Origin: JALOTE01 sp031422195
GTDB taxonomy: Bacteria; Pseudomonadota; Alphaproteobacteria; Rhizobiales; Rhizobiaceae
DNA length: 28,166 bases
Reading direction: 5' to 3'
Assembly: GCA_031422195.1 (NCBI GenBank)
Contig: JANOPZ010000139.1
Coordinates: 1 to 28,166, forward strand
The first letter of the stretch is position 1; every line of letters begins with the position of its first letter. Below are positions 8,653 through 15,317 of the stretch, piece by piece. The notes below the pieces were generated by a model. That model made no database searches. It was not told the origin of the DNA and saw only the letters and a program-made list of their open reading frames with translations. The position numbers and the translations under genes were made by a program.

Positions 8653-8908
8653 GGCATCGCGTTACGTGACGCTGTAAATCCCGGCGCAGTGCGACCAAAA
8701 ATTTTGCCATATTCTGTTGCAGAATAGTCTGGCACTTCTTGCGTACTTTTTGCCGCTCAAGCTGTTTTTTTACAGAACAGCCTTCAGTTACCATACCAAG
8801 TCATGACGCATATATCCCCCAGTGCAACAAAGGGAGGTAAGCCGCACTCTCAATATGAACGCCATGCTTCGGTGTTTAAGAGTGTCGGTGAGCATCGATC
8901 AATATGAC
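8653..8908. other. Intergenic region between convergent uxaA and aldo/keto reductase genes
   Basis: No gene is supported in these 256 nt. It holds a perfect palindrome TATTCTG-TTG-CAGAATA at 8710-8726 and a weak GCTGT/ACAGC stem around 8759-8785 with a T-run in its loop. A purine-rich GGGAGG at 8832 looks like a ribosome binding site, but no ATG follows at a usable distance; the ATG at 8855 is 17 nt away and leads into antisense of the reductase gene. I see no clear terminator for either flanking gene. Confidence 0.5.
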
Positions 8909-9934
8909 CTAAACCGGCGTTGGTGCGTCGGCGCGCAGCAGGCCCTCAGCCTTCAAATCTGTCCAAAGTCCTGCCGGAATTTTCGCTGATAATATTTCGA
9001 AATTGCCGCGTACTTCGGCGGCGCTTTGCCCACCAGGAATCAAAGACACAACCGCCGGGTGGGTCAGTGGAAAATTAAGTGCGGCTTCAATCAATTGCAC
9101 ATTATGGCTTTTGCAGAGTGCTTCAATTTGTGCCACTTTACCCAATATCTCTTGCGGTGCGGGCTCATAATTAAACCACGCGCCCGGCTTTGGCCCGGTT
9201 GCCAAAATACCGGAGTTATAGGGTCCGCCAAGCACAATACCCGTGCCTCGCCGTTCACACATTGGCAAAAAGCTTTCCAAAGCTTCCTGTTCCAAAAGCG
9301 TGTAGCGTCCTGCCAGCAGGAACAGGTCAAAATCGCCCCGTTCCAGCATTATTTGGCAGACTTGCCATTCATTGACACCGGCACCAAACGCTTTGATTAC
9401 ACCTTGTTCGCGCAATTCCAACAGCGCGCGATAACCGCCAGACATGAATAAATTCAAATACTCATCGCGCTTTTCAACTGTACCATGTGTAAAAACATCG
9501 AGATCATGGGCAAACAAAATATCGACACGGTCGAGCCCAAGTCGCTCAAGTGAAAACTCAAGTGAACGCATCACGCCATCATAGGAATAATCAAAAATTT
9601 CGCGCCGGTTTGGCACATCGAAAAATTTGCCAATCCCAGTTCTTGCCTCAGGCGCGCACACTTCAAAAAGCCGACCAATCTTAGTAGAAATCACATAGTC
9701 ATCACGGTTTTTACCCCGCAAAAAATGGTTGAGCCGTGTTTCAGCTAGGCCCAAACCGTAAAGCGGCGCAGTATCAAAATATCTGCACCCAACTTCCCAA
9801 GCCGCATTCAGGGTCAAAGTAGCGTCGTCTTCGCTGATAGCCCGATACAAATTCGCTAGTGGCGCAGTGCCAAAACCAAGCTCACTAAAGGAAATGCCAC
9901 CGTTCTCAATGCGATCAAAATGACGAGTTCTCAT
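8909..9934 (-). CDS. Aldo/keto reductase, aldose 1-dehydrogenase (L-fucose/D-threo-aldose dehydrogenase) type
   Basis: A 341-residue TIM-barrel oxidoreductase of the aldo/keto reductase superfamily. The family residues are visible: D54 and Y59 in YFDTAPLYGLGLAETRL, K85 in STKIG, and a histidine in ILFAHDLDV. The start of the barrel (ELGFGTAPLANLYRAISE) resembles enzymes annotated as D-threo-aldose 1-dehydrogenase, L-fucose dehydrogenase or pyridoxal 4-dehydrogenase. The ATG at 9934 is preceded by GGGGG at 7 nt; an upstream start would add 27 unsupported residues. It is divergent from the fucU-like gene, and with that mutarotase an oxidation of a free aldose to its lactone is a reasonable inference. 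A pyridoxal dehydrogenase role is the main alternative. Confidence 0.87.
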   Translation of the reverse strand: MRTRHFDRIENGGISFSELGFGTAPLANLYRAISEDDATLTLNAAWEVGCRYFDTAPLYGLGLAETRLNHFLRGKNRDDYVISTKIGRLFEVCAPEARTGIGKFFDVPNRREIFDYSYDGVMRSLEFSLERLGLDRVDILFAHDLDVFTHGTVEKRDEYLNLFMSGGYRALLELREQGVIKAFGAGVNEWQVCQIMLERGDFDLFLLAGRYTLLEQEALESFLPMCERRGTGIVLGGPYNSGILATGPKPGAWFNYEPAPQEILGKVAQIEALCKSHNVQLIEAALNFPLTHPAVVSLIPGGQSAAEVRGNFEILSAKIPAGLWTDLKAEGLLRADAPTPV

Positions 9935-10106
9935 AGAACGACCCCCATATTTTATATTCACAGCATTTGTTATGCCAATAAATATCGCTGACCTAACAAC
10001 AATGCATGGCAGCAACGATAGACAGGATACACACAGTTCGCTAGCATTTTATTGGGATTTATAGATCACTCGGCGATCCATAAAACCAAATCCTTGGGAG
10101 AGGAAA
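9935..10106. promoter_or_regulatory. Divergent promoter region, aldo/keto reductase / fucU
   Basis: This 172-nt gap separates divergent genes and must contain their promoters. The fucU ribosome binding site GGGAGAGG (10096-10103) ends 3 nt before ATG 10107. GATC ACTCGGC GATC at 10064-10078 is a short repeat of GATC around a GC-rich core. No promoter hexamers could be assigned with confidence. Confidence 0.4.
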
Positions 10107-10556
10107 ATGCTTAAAGGGATCGATCCGTTTTTGAATGCTGATGTGCTGCGCGCGTTACGCGCGATGGGCCATGGCGATGATTTGATTATTTGTGACACGA
10201 ATTTTCCAGCTGACTCCGTTGCCCGCCAAACCGTCATTGGCAAGGTCTTACGTATCGATGCCGATGTTGCACGCGTTGCAAAAGCCATACTCTCGGTCTA
10301 TCCGCTGGACAGCTTTGTTGATGATGCCGCCGCCCGGATGGAAGTGGTCGGCGAGCCCACAAGACTTCTTCCTGTCGCTGCCGAAGTACAGGCCGAAATT
10401 GATGCCGCGGAAGGCAAACCTTGGCCCATGGTGTCGATCGAACGCTATGCTTTTTATGAACGTGCCAAGAAAGCGTATTGTGTTATTCAAACCCATGAAC
10501 GCCGATTTTATGGCTGCTTTGCATTTCGCAAAGGCGTCATTCCACCTGAGGCTTAA
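10107..10556 (+). CDS. fucU: RbsD/FucU-family sugar mutarotase (L-fucose mutarotase-like)
   Basis: A 149-residue protein of the RbsD/FucU family, which catalyses anomer interconversion of free sugars such as L-fucose or ribopyranose. The start MLKGIDPFLNADVLRALRAM and the block GHGDDLIICDTNFPA are typical of the FucU side of the family, as is the C-terminal HERRFYGCFAFRKGV. Length matches the family (about 140-150). GGGAGAGG precedes the ATG. The ribokinase-family gene begins 3 nt after its stop, so the two are cotranscribed. RbsD with ribokinase would suggest ribose; FucU-like sequence with an aldose dehydrogenase next door suggests fucose or a related sugar. Confidence 0.9.
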   Translation: MLKGIDPFLNADVLRALRAMGHGDDLIICDTNFPADSVARQTVIGKVLRIDADVARVAKAILSVYPLDSFVDDAAARMEVVGEPTRLLPVAAEVQAEIDAAEGKPWPMVSIERYAFYERAKKAYCVIQTHERRFYGCFAFRKGVIPPEA

Positions 10557-10559
10557 TCT

Positions 10560-11489
10560 ATGAAACCTATCGTCGTTCTAGGGGTGTTTGTTGCTGACAC
10601 AGCCTATCGTGCTGAGCGCCAACCTAAATTGGGCGAAACTATTTTGGGAAATTCATTTTCCCTCGGGCCGGGCGGCAAAGGCTCCAACCAGGCTGTTGCC
10701 ATCGGCAAGCTTAATGCGCCGGTGCACATACTCACCCGGCTCGGCCGCGATGATTTTGCTGATATGGCGATCAATACATGGAAAGCCGCGGGTGTAACCC
10801 CGCAGGTGATTTGGACACCCGAAAGCTATACAGGCGCGGCCTATATTTTTCTGGAAGAAGCAACCGGCAACAACGCCATTATAGTTTGCCCCGGCGCGGC
10901 ACGGCTCATCTCACCTGCTGATATTGAGGCCAACCGTAAGCTAATTGAAGGTGCTTCCATATTTATCACGCAGCTGGAGCAGCCGATTGACAGCGCCGAA
11001 ACCGCGCTCGGTATCGCCAAGCGTGCAGGCGTCACGACAATTCTGAACACCGCACCGGCTGCACCACTCCCGGATTCAATATTTGCGCTCTGCGATTACA
11101 TGACGCCCAATGAAACCGAAGTGGAAGATATGACAGGTGTTAAAGTAATCACATTGGATGATGCAAAAACAGCTGCAAACGCCTTGTTAACGCGCGGCGT
11201 TGGCACGGCAGTGATCACTTTGGGTGAACGCGGCGCGCTGATCCACAATCAAAACGTTTCGGAAGTAGTGCCAATTTTCCGTGCTGGACCAGTGGTTGAA
11301 ACCACAGGCGCAGGTGACGCATTCAATGGCGGTTTTGCCGTAGGGCTGGCTCGCGGCTTATCTCCCGTCGAGGCTGCGAGATTTGGCTGTGCTGTGGCTG
11401 GCATTTCCGTTACCCGTAAAGGTACTGCCCCCGCTATGCCAAGCCTCAGCGAAGCAGAGGCGCTTTATGGGGCCAAACTGCCGGCCTGA
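10560..11489 (+). CDS. rbsK: Ribokinase-type PfkB-family sugar kinase
   Basis: A 309-residue cytoplasmic kinase of the PfkB family. It carries the sugar-binding glycine block LGPGGKGSNQA (residues 35-45) and the ATP/anion-hole and catalytic-base motif TTGAGDAFNGG (D253). Ribokinases place phosphate on O5 of ribose. The usual N-terminal GSxNxD motif is replaced by GVFVADTAYRAE; D13 may play the sugar-binding role, and substrate preference could therefore differ from ribose. It begins 3 nt after fucU, and its 3' end overlaps the convergent msrQ gene by 25 nt. Pathway role (ribose versus a keto-sugar or deoxy-sugar acid) is not fixed by sequence. Confidence 0.88.
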   Translation: MKPIVVLGVFVADTAYRAERQPKLGETILGNSFSLGPGGKGSNQAVAIGKLNAPVHILTRLGRDDFADMAINTWKAAGVTPQVIWTPESYTGAAYIFLEEATGNNAIIVCPGAARLISPADIEANRKLIEGASIFITQLEQPIDSAETALGIAKRAGVTTILNTAPAAPLPDSIFALCDYMTPNETEVEDMTGVKVITLDDAKTAANALLTRGVGTAVITLGERGALIHNQNVSEVVPIFRAGPVVETTGAGDAFNGGFAVGLARGLSPVEAARFGCAVAGISVTRKGTAPAMPSLSEAEALYGAKLPA

Positions 11490-12133
11490 GCCAAATTTGG
11501 TGTTGGTGCCGCGCGCCGTTGCGGGCGGGCTCTCAGGTCAAATATTCTGTGGCGAAGGACCAGCAACAACAGGGCTGCAGCCAAATACAGCATGGGCTCT
11601 AACTGCCACGTTTTGGTAAGCATAACATAATGCAGCGCGCCCAACGGCACTATCAGATAGACAAGCTTGTGTAGTTTTTTCCAAGTGGCCGCGCCGAGGC
11701 GTTTTACAGACGCAGCATTTGATGTGATCGCCAATGGCAACAGCAGCACAAATGCACCCATACCAATGGTGATATAAGGCCGCTTCCAAATATCTTCGAT
11801 AATCTCGCCCAGATTAAATTGCTTGTCGAGGCCGGTATATGTTGCCAAGTGCACGGCAACATAACCAAAAGCAATGAGACCCAATGCACGACGATATTTA
11901 GCCAGATTAATGCCGGTAAGATGCCAAAATGGTGTCACAGCAAGGCTAACCAACAAGAACTTCAAAGCCCATTGCCCAATTTCTTTTTCCAGTGAGCGCG
12001 CCGGGTCAAAACCGAGCCCGCCGGTAAAAGCTGAGTAAACCAACCACGCAGCGGGCGCAAAGCCCACCACATAAACCAGCCATTCTGGCACAGATTTTAT
12101 CACTCGGTTTTGAAATTGCGGCAGTTGCATCAT
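11465..12133 (-). CDS. msrQ: MsrQ, haem-binding membrane subunit of the periplasmic methionine sulfoxide reductase
   Basis: A 222-residue inner-membrane haem protein of the MsrQ/YedZ family that passes electrons from the quinone pool to MsrP. About six hydrophobic helices are visible, with candidate haem-ligand histidines H71 (FWHLTG), H95 (VAVHLATY), H155 (KLHKLVY) and H168 (GALHYVML). It follows msrP by 20 nt on the same strand. The protein starts with two adjacent ATGs; GAGG at 12138-12141 is 4 nt from the first and 7 nt from the second (12130), so the second may be the true start. The last 25 nt overlap the rbsK coding end on the other strand. Confidence 0.95.
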   Translation of the reverse strand: MMQLPQFQNRVIKSVPEWLVYVVGFAPAAWLVYSAFTGGLGFDPARSLEKEIGQWALKFLLVSLAVTPFWHLTGINLAKYRRALGLIAFGYVAVHLATYTGLDKQFNLGEIIEDIWKRPYITIGMGAFVLLLPLAITSNAASVKRLGAATWKKLHKLVYLIVPLGALHYVMLTKTWQLEPMLYLAAALLLLVLRHRIFDLRARPQRRAAPTPNLAQAGSLAP

Positions 12134-12153
12134 GAAACCTCAGAAACTCAGTC

Positions 12154-13098
12154 TTAGAAATTAACCCTTAAATCCATGCCAGAATAGAGCGACGCAACCT
12201 GCTCGCCATAACCGTTAAACGGTAGCGTCGAGATGCGCTCTGCAAAAAGCCCGGTGCCAACACGGCGTTCTTGCGCTTGGCTCCAACGCGGATGGTCCAC
12301 TTCGGGGTTCACGTTGGAATAAAAGCCATACTCAGATGGCGCCTGAATGTTCCAAGTCGTTGGCGGCTGCTGCTCAACAAATGCCATCCGCACCACGCTT
12401 TTGATTGACTTAAATCCATACTTCCATGGAACAATAATACGCACCGGCGCGCCATTTTGATTTGGCATGACTTCGCCATAAAGGCCAACCGCCACCATTG
12501 CCAAAGGATGCATCGCTTCATCCATGCGCAATCCCTCGACATAAGGCCAATCAAGCGCAGATCCCTGCTGCCCCGACATTTCTTCCGGGCGCACCAAGGT
12601 TTCAAACGCCACGTATTTAGCGCTTCCTTGGACATCATATTTCTTAATCAGATCAGCCAGAGAGAACCCTATCCATGGCACAACCATTGACCACGCTTCG
12701 ACACAGCGCAGGCGATAAATGCGCTCTTCCAGAGGCATAGCCAGCAAATCTTCTATGCCAATAGTGCCGGGGTTGTTGATCATGCCGTCAACTTTGATCG
12801 TCCAAGGATTGGTGGTGAGAGATGCAGCATTTTCAGCCGGATCTTCCTTGGCAGTGCCAAACTCATAGAAATTATTATATGCAATCACGGCATCATAAGG
12901 CGTTTTCTCGTCGGTCGTTGAAAACGTGCTTGCCGTTGCGGTGAGTTTTTTCGCATCCGGGTTGCCCTCGGCAAATGCCGGAAATGAAGGCAGCAAACTT
13001 GCGCCTGCTGCAGCGGCCATAAAGCTACGACGGTTCAAGAACACATTCTTGGGTGTGATTTCAGATGAAAGCGGAACTGGAAAACGGAAAACAGCCAT
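12154..13098 (-). CDS. msrP: MsrP, periplasmic molybdoenzyme of protein methionine sulfoxide repair
   Basis: A 314-residue sulfite-oxidase-fold enzyme that reduces methionine sulfoxide in oxidised periplasmic proteins using molybdopterin. The Tat signal NRRSFMAAAAG (R23, R24) and a cleavage-like AFA near residue 43 show export of a folded, cofactor-loaded protein. The molybdenum-ligating cysteine is C132 in YRLRCVEAWSMVVPW. The start is ATG 13098, because GGAG lies 6 nt upstream; the longer frame beginning at TTG 13110 would overlap that ribosome binding site. Length fits MsrP/YedY. It forms an operon with msrQ, and a set of regularly spaced CTCACA sites lies upstream. Confidence 0.96.
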   Translation of the reverse strand: MAVFRFPVPLSSEITPKNVFLNRRSFMAAAAGASLLPSFPAFAEGNPDAKKLTATASTFSTTDEKTPYDAVIAYNNFYEFGTAKEDPAENAASLTTNPWTIKVDGMINNPGTIGIEDLLAMPLEERIYRLRCVEAWSMVVPWIGFSLADLIKKYDVQGSAKYVAFETLVRPEEMSGQQGSALDWPYVEGLRMDEAMHPLAMVAVGLYGEVMPNQNGAPVRIIVPWKYGFKSIKSVVRMAFVEQQPPTTWNIQAPSEYGFYSNVNPEVDHPRWSQAQERRVGTGLFAERISTLPFNGYGEQVASLYSGMDLRVNF

Positions 13099-13151
13099 AA
13101 TGTGCTCCAATGATGTTTGCGTGTTATAGCGCGTTGTTTCCTAATATGGTG

Positions 13152-13199
13152 CTCACAAAACCCATGACCATACTCACAAGACAGTGATGTTGCTGTGAG
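13152..13199. promoter_or_regulatory. Array of three CTCACA half-sites at 21-bp steps between msrP and the Mur ligase gene
   Basis: CTCACAA occurs at 13152 and 13173, and its inverse TGTGAG at 13194. The step is exactly 21 bp each time, two turns of the helix, which places all three on one face of the DNA. This lies 54-102 nt upstream of msrP and 54-102 nt upstream of the divergent gene. An activator or repressor binding region is a reasonable inference; no promoter hexamers were assigned. Confidence 0.5.
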
Positions 13200-13252
13200 A
13201 AATTGGGTGAATGAAATCATAATTTCGTGTCACGTTTGCGCTCGTCGCAGGT

Positions 13253-14713
13253 ATGACAGTTGGAAATATTTCATTAAGCCTTGATTCGAGATCTAATGTG
13301 ACAAAACCCAAAGCCCATTTCATCGGCGTCTGCGGCGCTGGCATGTCTGCAGTTGCGCATCTGATGCAAAAGGCAGGCTATGAAGTTTCTGGCTCTGATG
13401 AAGGGTTTTATCCACCAGTTTCAGAATACGTTGCTAGAATCGGCATCATCGCATCGGAGGGCTATCGGCCGGAAAACATACCCGCTAACGCAGCCCGCAT
13501 CATCATCGGCAAAAACGCCAAACTCGTGCCGGAAACCAATAGTGAAGTTGCAGCAGCGTTTGAGCTTTACAAAGATAAAATCCGCTCCTTTCCTGAAGTC
13601 GTGTCTGAAATGGTCGCCAACACCTGCAACATTGTGGTTGCAGGTTCCTACGGAAAATCCACCGTCACTTCGCTGATTGCATTTGTCTTAAAACACGCCG
13701 GGCTTGACCCAAGCTATCTCATCGGCGCCCTGCCCCATAGCTTCGACCACACATCAGATTTGGGTAATGGGAAATATTTCGTGATGGAGGGCGATGAATA
13801 TCCGTCTGCCAATTGGGATAACCGCTCAAAGTTTGAACATTACCGCCCCAATACAGTCGTGCTCACCGCCGCTTGCCATGACCATGTGAACGTGTTTCCG
13901 ACATTGGCCGATTACCATGCACCGTTTCAACGGCTTATGTCATTGATCGAAAATAATGGATTGCTCGTTGCCTGCATTGCAGAATCAAACGCTCGTTCAT
14001 TTTATGATAATTTTAACGGCGGCAAACGCAGCTATGGAATCAGTACGGATGACGCTGATTGGCAGGCCCATGATTTGAAACCCGGAATATTCACTAGCTT
14101 TACACTTTCAAACCATGGCATTGAGCTTGGCTCGGTCGAAACATCGCTGCTTGGTCGTCATAATGTCGAAAACATATTGGCAACCGCTGCAGTTTTGCTT
14201 GGCGATAACATCGTTACCTTTGAACAGTTTGTCGCAGCCATTCTTGCGTTTGCAGGCCTCACCCGCCGCCTCGACCGTAAAGTGCCAAAAACTTCAAAGA
14301 TTCATGTCTATGAAGGCTTCGGCTCCAGCCTTGAGAAAGCCCGTTCGGCCATAGATGCCATGCATCTGCACTTTCCCGACAGCCGCCTCATTGTTTTGTT
14401 TGAGCCGCACACATTTACGTGGCGCAACCGCAATGCATTGCCGCAATATAAAACCGCCTTTGCCGATACCGATATTGTGTTTGCCCACCGCCCTCCGTCG
14501 CAGGGTGCGGGCACACATGAACAAGCTTCATTTGATGAAATTTTAGAAACTGCCCAGCAGTATCACAGCGATGTTCGCGCCTTTAACTCAGTTGCCGAAG
14601 TGGTCGAAGCCGCCCAGCCAAACGATGTTGTGCTTATCTTATCTTCAGGAAATTTTGATGGCTTGATGCAACCCGTGATCACAGGGCTGGCAGAAAAAGG
14701 CCAATTTCGGTAA
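13253..14713 (+). CDS. Divergent Mpl-like Mur ligase
   Basis: A 486-residue protein with the three-domain layout of Mur ligases and closest overall pattern to Mpl, which ligates recycled tripeptide to UDP-MurNAc: FIGVCGAGMSAVAHLM, GSDEGFYPPVSEY, the ATP loop AGSYGKSTVTS (residues about 130-140), DEYPSANWDNRSKFEHYRPN and the C-terminal LILSSGNFDGLM. Several core motifs differ from canonical Mpl: GTHGKTTT is GSYGKSTVT, the metal-site block ending in EFDHADIF is CHDHVNVF, and the DFAHHP motif of the ligase C-terminal domain is replaced by GFGSSLEK. The activity may therefore be altered. ATG 13253 has a poor ribosome binding site; GTG 13298, preceded by GAGA, would give a more typical N-terminus (MTKPKAHFIG). 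It converges on hlyU with a 3-nt gap. Confidence 0.8.
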   Translation: MTVGNISLSLDSRSNVTKPKAHFIGVCGAGMSAVAHLMQKAGYEVSGSDEGFYPPVSEYVARIGIIASEGYRPENIPANAARIIIGKNAKLVPETNSEVAAAFELYKDKIRSFPEVVSEMVANTCNIVVAGSYGKSTVTSLIAFVLKHAGLDPSYLIGALPHSFDHTSDLGNGKYFVMEGDEYPSANWDNRSKFEHYRPNTVVLTAACHDHVNVFPTLADYHAPFQRLMSLIENNGLLVACIAESNARSFYDNFNGGKRSYGISTDDADWQAHDLKPGIFTSFTLSNHGIELGSVETSLLGRHNVENILATAAVLLGDNIVTFEQFVAAILAFAGLTRRLDRKVPKTSKIHVYEGFGSSLEKARSAIDAMHLHFPDSRLIVLFEPHTFTWRNRNALPQYKTAFADTDIVFAHRPPSQGAGTHEQASFDEILETAQQYHSDVRAFNSVAEVVEAAQPNDVVLILSSGNFDGLMQPVITGLAEKGQFR

Positions 14714-14716
14714 CAT

Positions 14717-15001
14717 TCAGAAAATCATGTCGCCGCTTTGGTCAACAATGAGCTGCGCTTTACGAATCGTGGCTTGAATAGCAGCATCGCGGTCTGCAAA
14801 AACATCTGCTCGGATGAATTTGTGGATTTTAACTTCGCCGCCAATGTCTTTTGAAATTGAACCCGCCACACGAAATTGCCCGCTATCTGGCATGGGCGCA
14901 GCAATGATTAAATAACCTTTGTAATCGAACGGCTCTTCCGTTTTGGCAACTGGCGTAGATTTGTCATTGCCGCCACCAAACAGTTTCTTGAAAAATGACA
15001 T
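14717..15001 (-). CDS. HlyU-family small protein
   Basis: A 94-residue protein starting MSFFKKLFGGG, then a Lys/Thr-rich linker and a compact domain DYKGYLIIAAPMPDSGQFRV with a C-terminal helix AAIQATIRKAQLIVDQSGD. This matches the short HlyU-family proteins widespread in Alphaproteobacteria. The name comes from a Vibrio haemolysin regulator, but these proteins lack an obvious helix-turn-helix and their role is unclear. It lies 52 nt after fdsD on the same strand and may be read through from the formate dehydrogenase operon. The ATG has only a weak GGAA upstream. Confidence 0.82.
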   Translation of the reverse strand: MSFFKKLFGGGNDKSTPVAKTEEPFDYKGYLIIAAPMPDSGQFRVAGSISKDIGGEVKIHKFIRADVFADRDAAIQATIRKAQLIVDQSGDMIF

Positions 15002-15053
15002 AGGGCTTATTTCCAGTTTTTCTTTGCGAACCTACGCCTGTTGCTCCCTTGTT

Positions 15054-15317
15054 TCAACGGGCTGGTTTGCGGATATGCGGCATGCATTCAACCACAGCCG
15101 GCATAAACACCCCGCTGCGATGCGTGAGTAAATTCAACAATTGGGTGCGCATGCGCGGCTCCCAAAAATCGTTGATATGGGAAGCAATTCCGGTAGCGCG
15201 CTCTGCTTCTGGCCGCGAATCAAAATAAGTAGCAATTTGGTTGGCCATGCGAATGATTTTGGTCTCAACCATAACGTGATGATCAAGGTCGTGACTGGTT
15301 TCTGCTTCAGGCGACAT
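15054..15317 (-). CDS. fdsD: FdsD, delta subunit of NAD-dependent formate dehydrogenase
   Basis: An 87-residue protein with the FdsD pattern: KIIRMANQIATYFDSRPEAE near the N-terminus and SHINDFWEPRMRTQLL in the middle. FdsD is a small subunit or assembly factor of the soluble molybdenum formate dehydrogenase FdsABG. The ATG at 15317 lies inside the end of fdhD, whose stop is at 15307-15309, so the two genes overlap by 11 nt and are probably coupled. It is the last gene of the fds cluster, as usual in this group. Confidence 0.93.
   Translation of the reverse strand: MSPEAETSHDLDHHVMVETKIIRMANQIATYFDSRPEAERATGIASHINDFWEPRMRTQLLNLLTHRSGVFMPAVVECMPHIRKPAR

Noticed and set aside
8729..8742. TGGCAC...TTGC, similar to a sigma-54 promoter, in the uxaA/aldo-keto reductase gap
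   Set aside because: The GG and GC elements are 8 nt apart instead of the required 10, and the downstream sequence leads into the 3' end of a convergent gene.
8832..8900. Strong GGGAGG followed by ATG at 8855, a possible small gene
   Set aside because: Spacing of about 17 nt is too long, and the reading frame soon runs antisense through the reductase gene.
9935..10015. Upstream start for the aldo/keto reductase
   Set aside because: The 27 extra residues show no family similarity and the GGGGG ribosome binding site points to ATG 9934.
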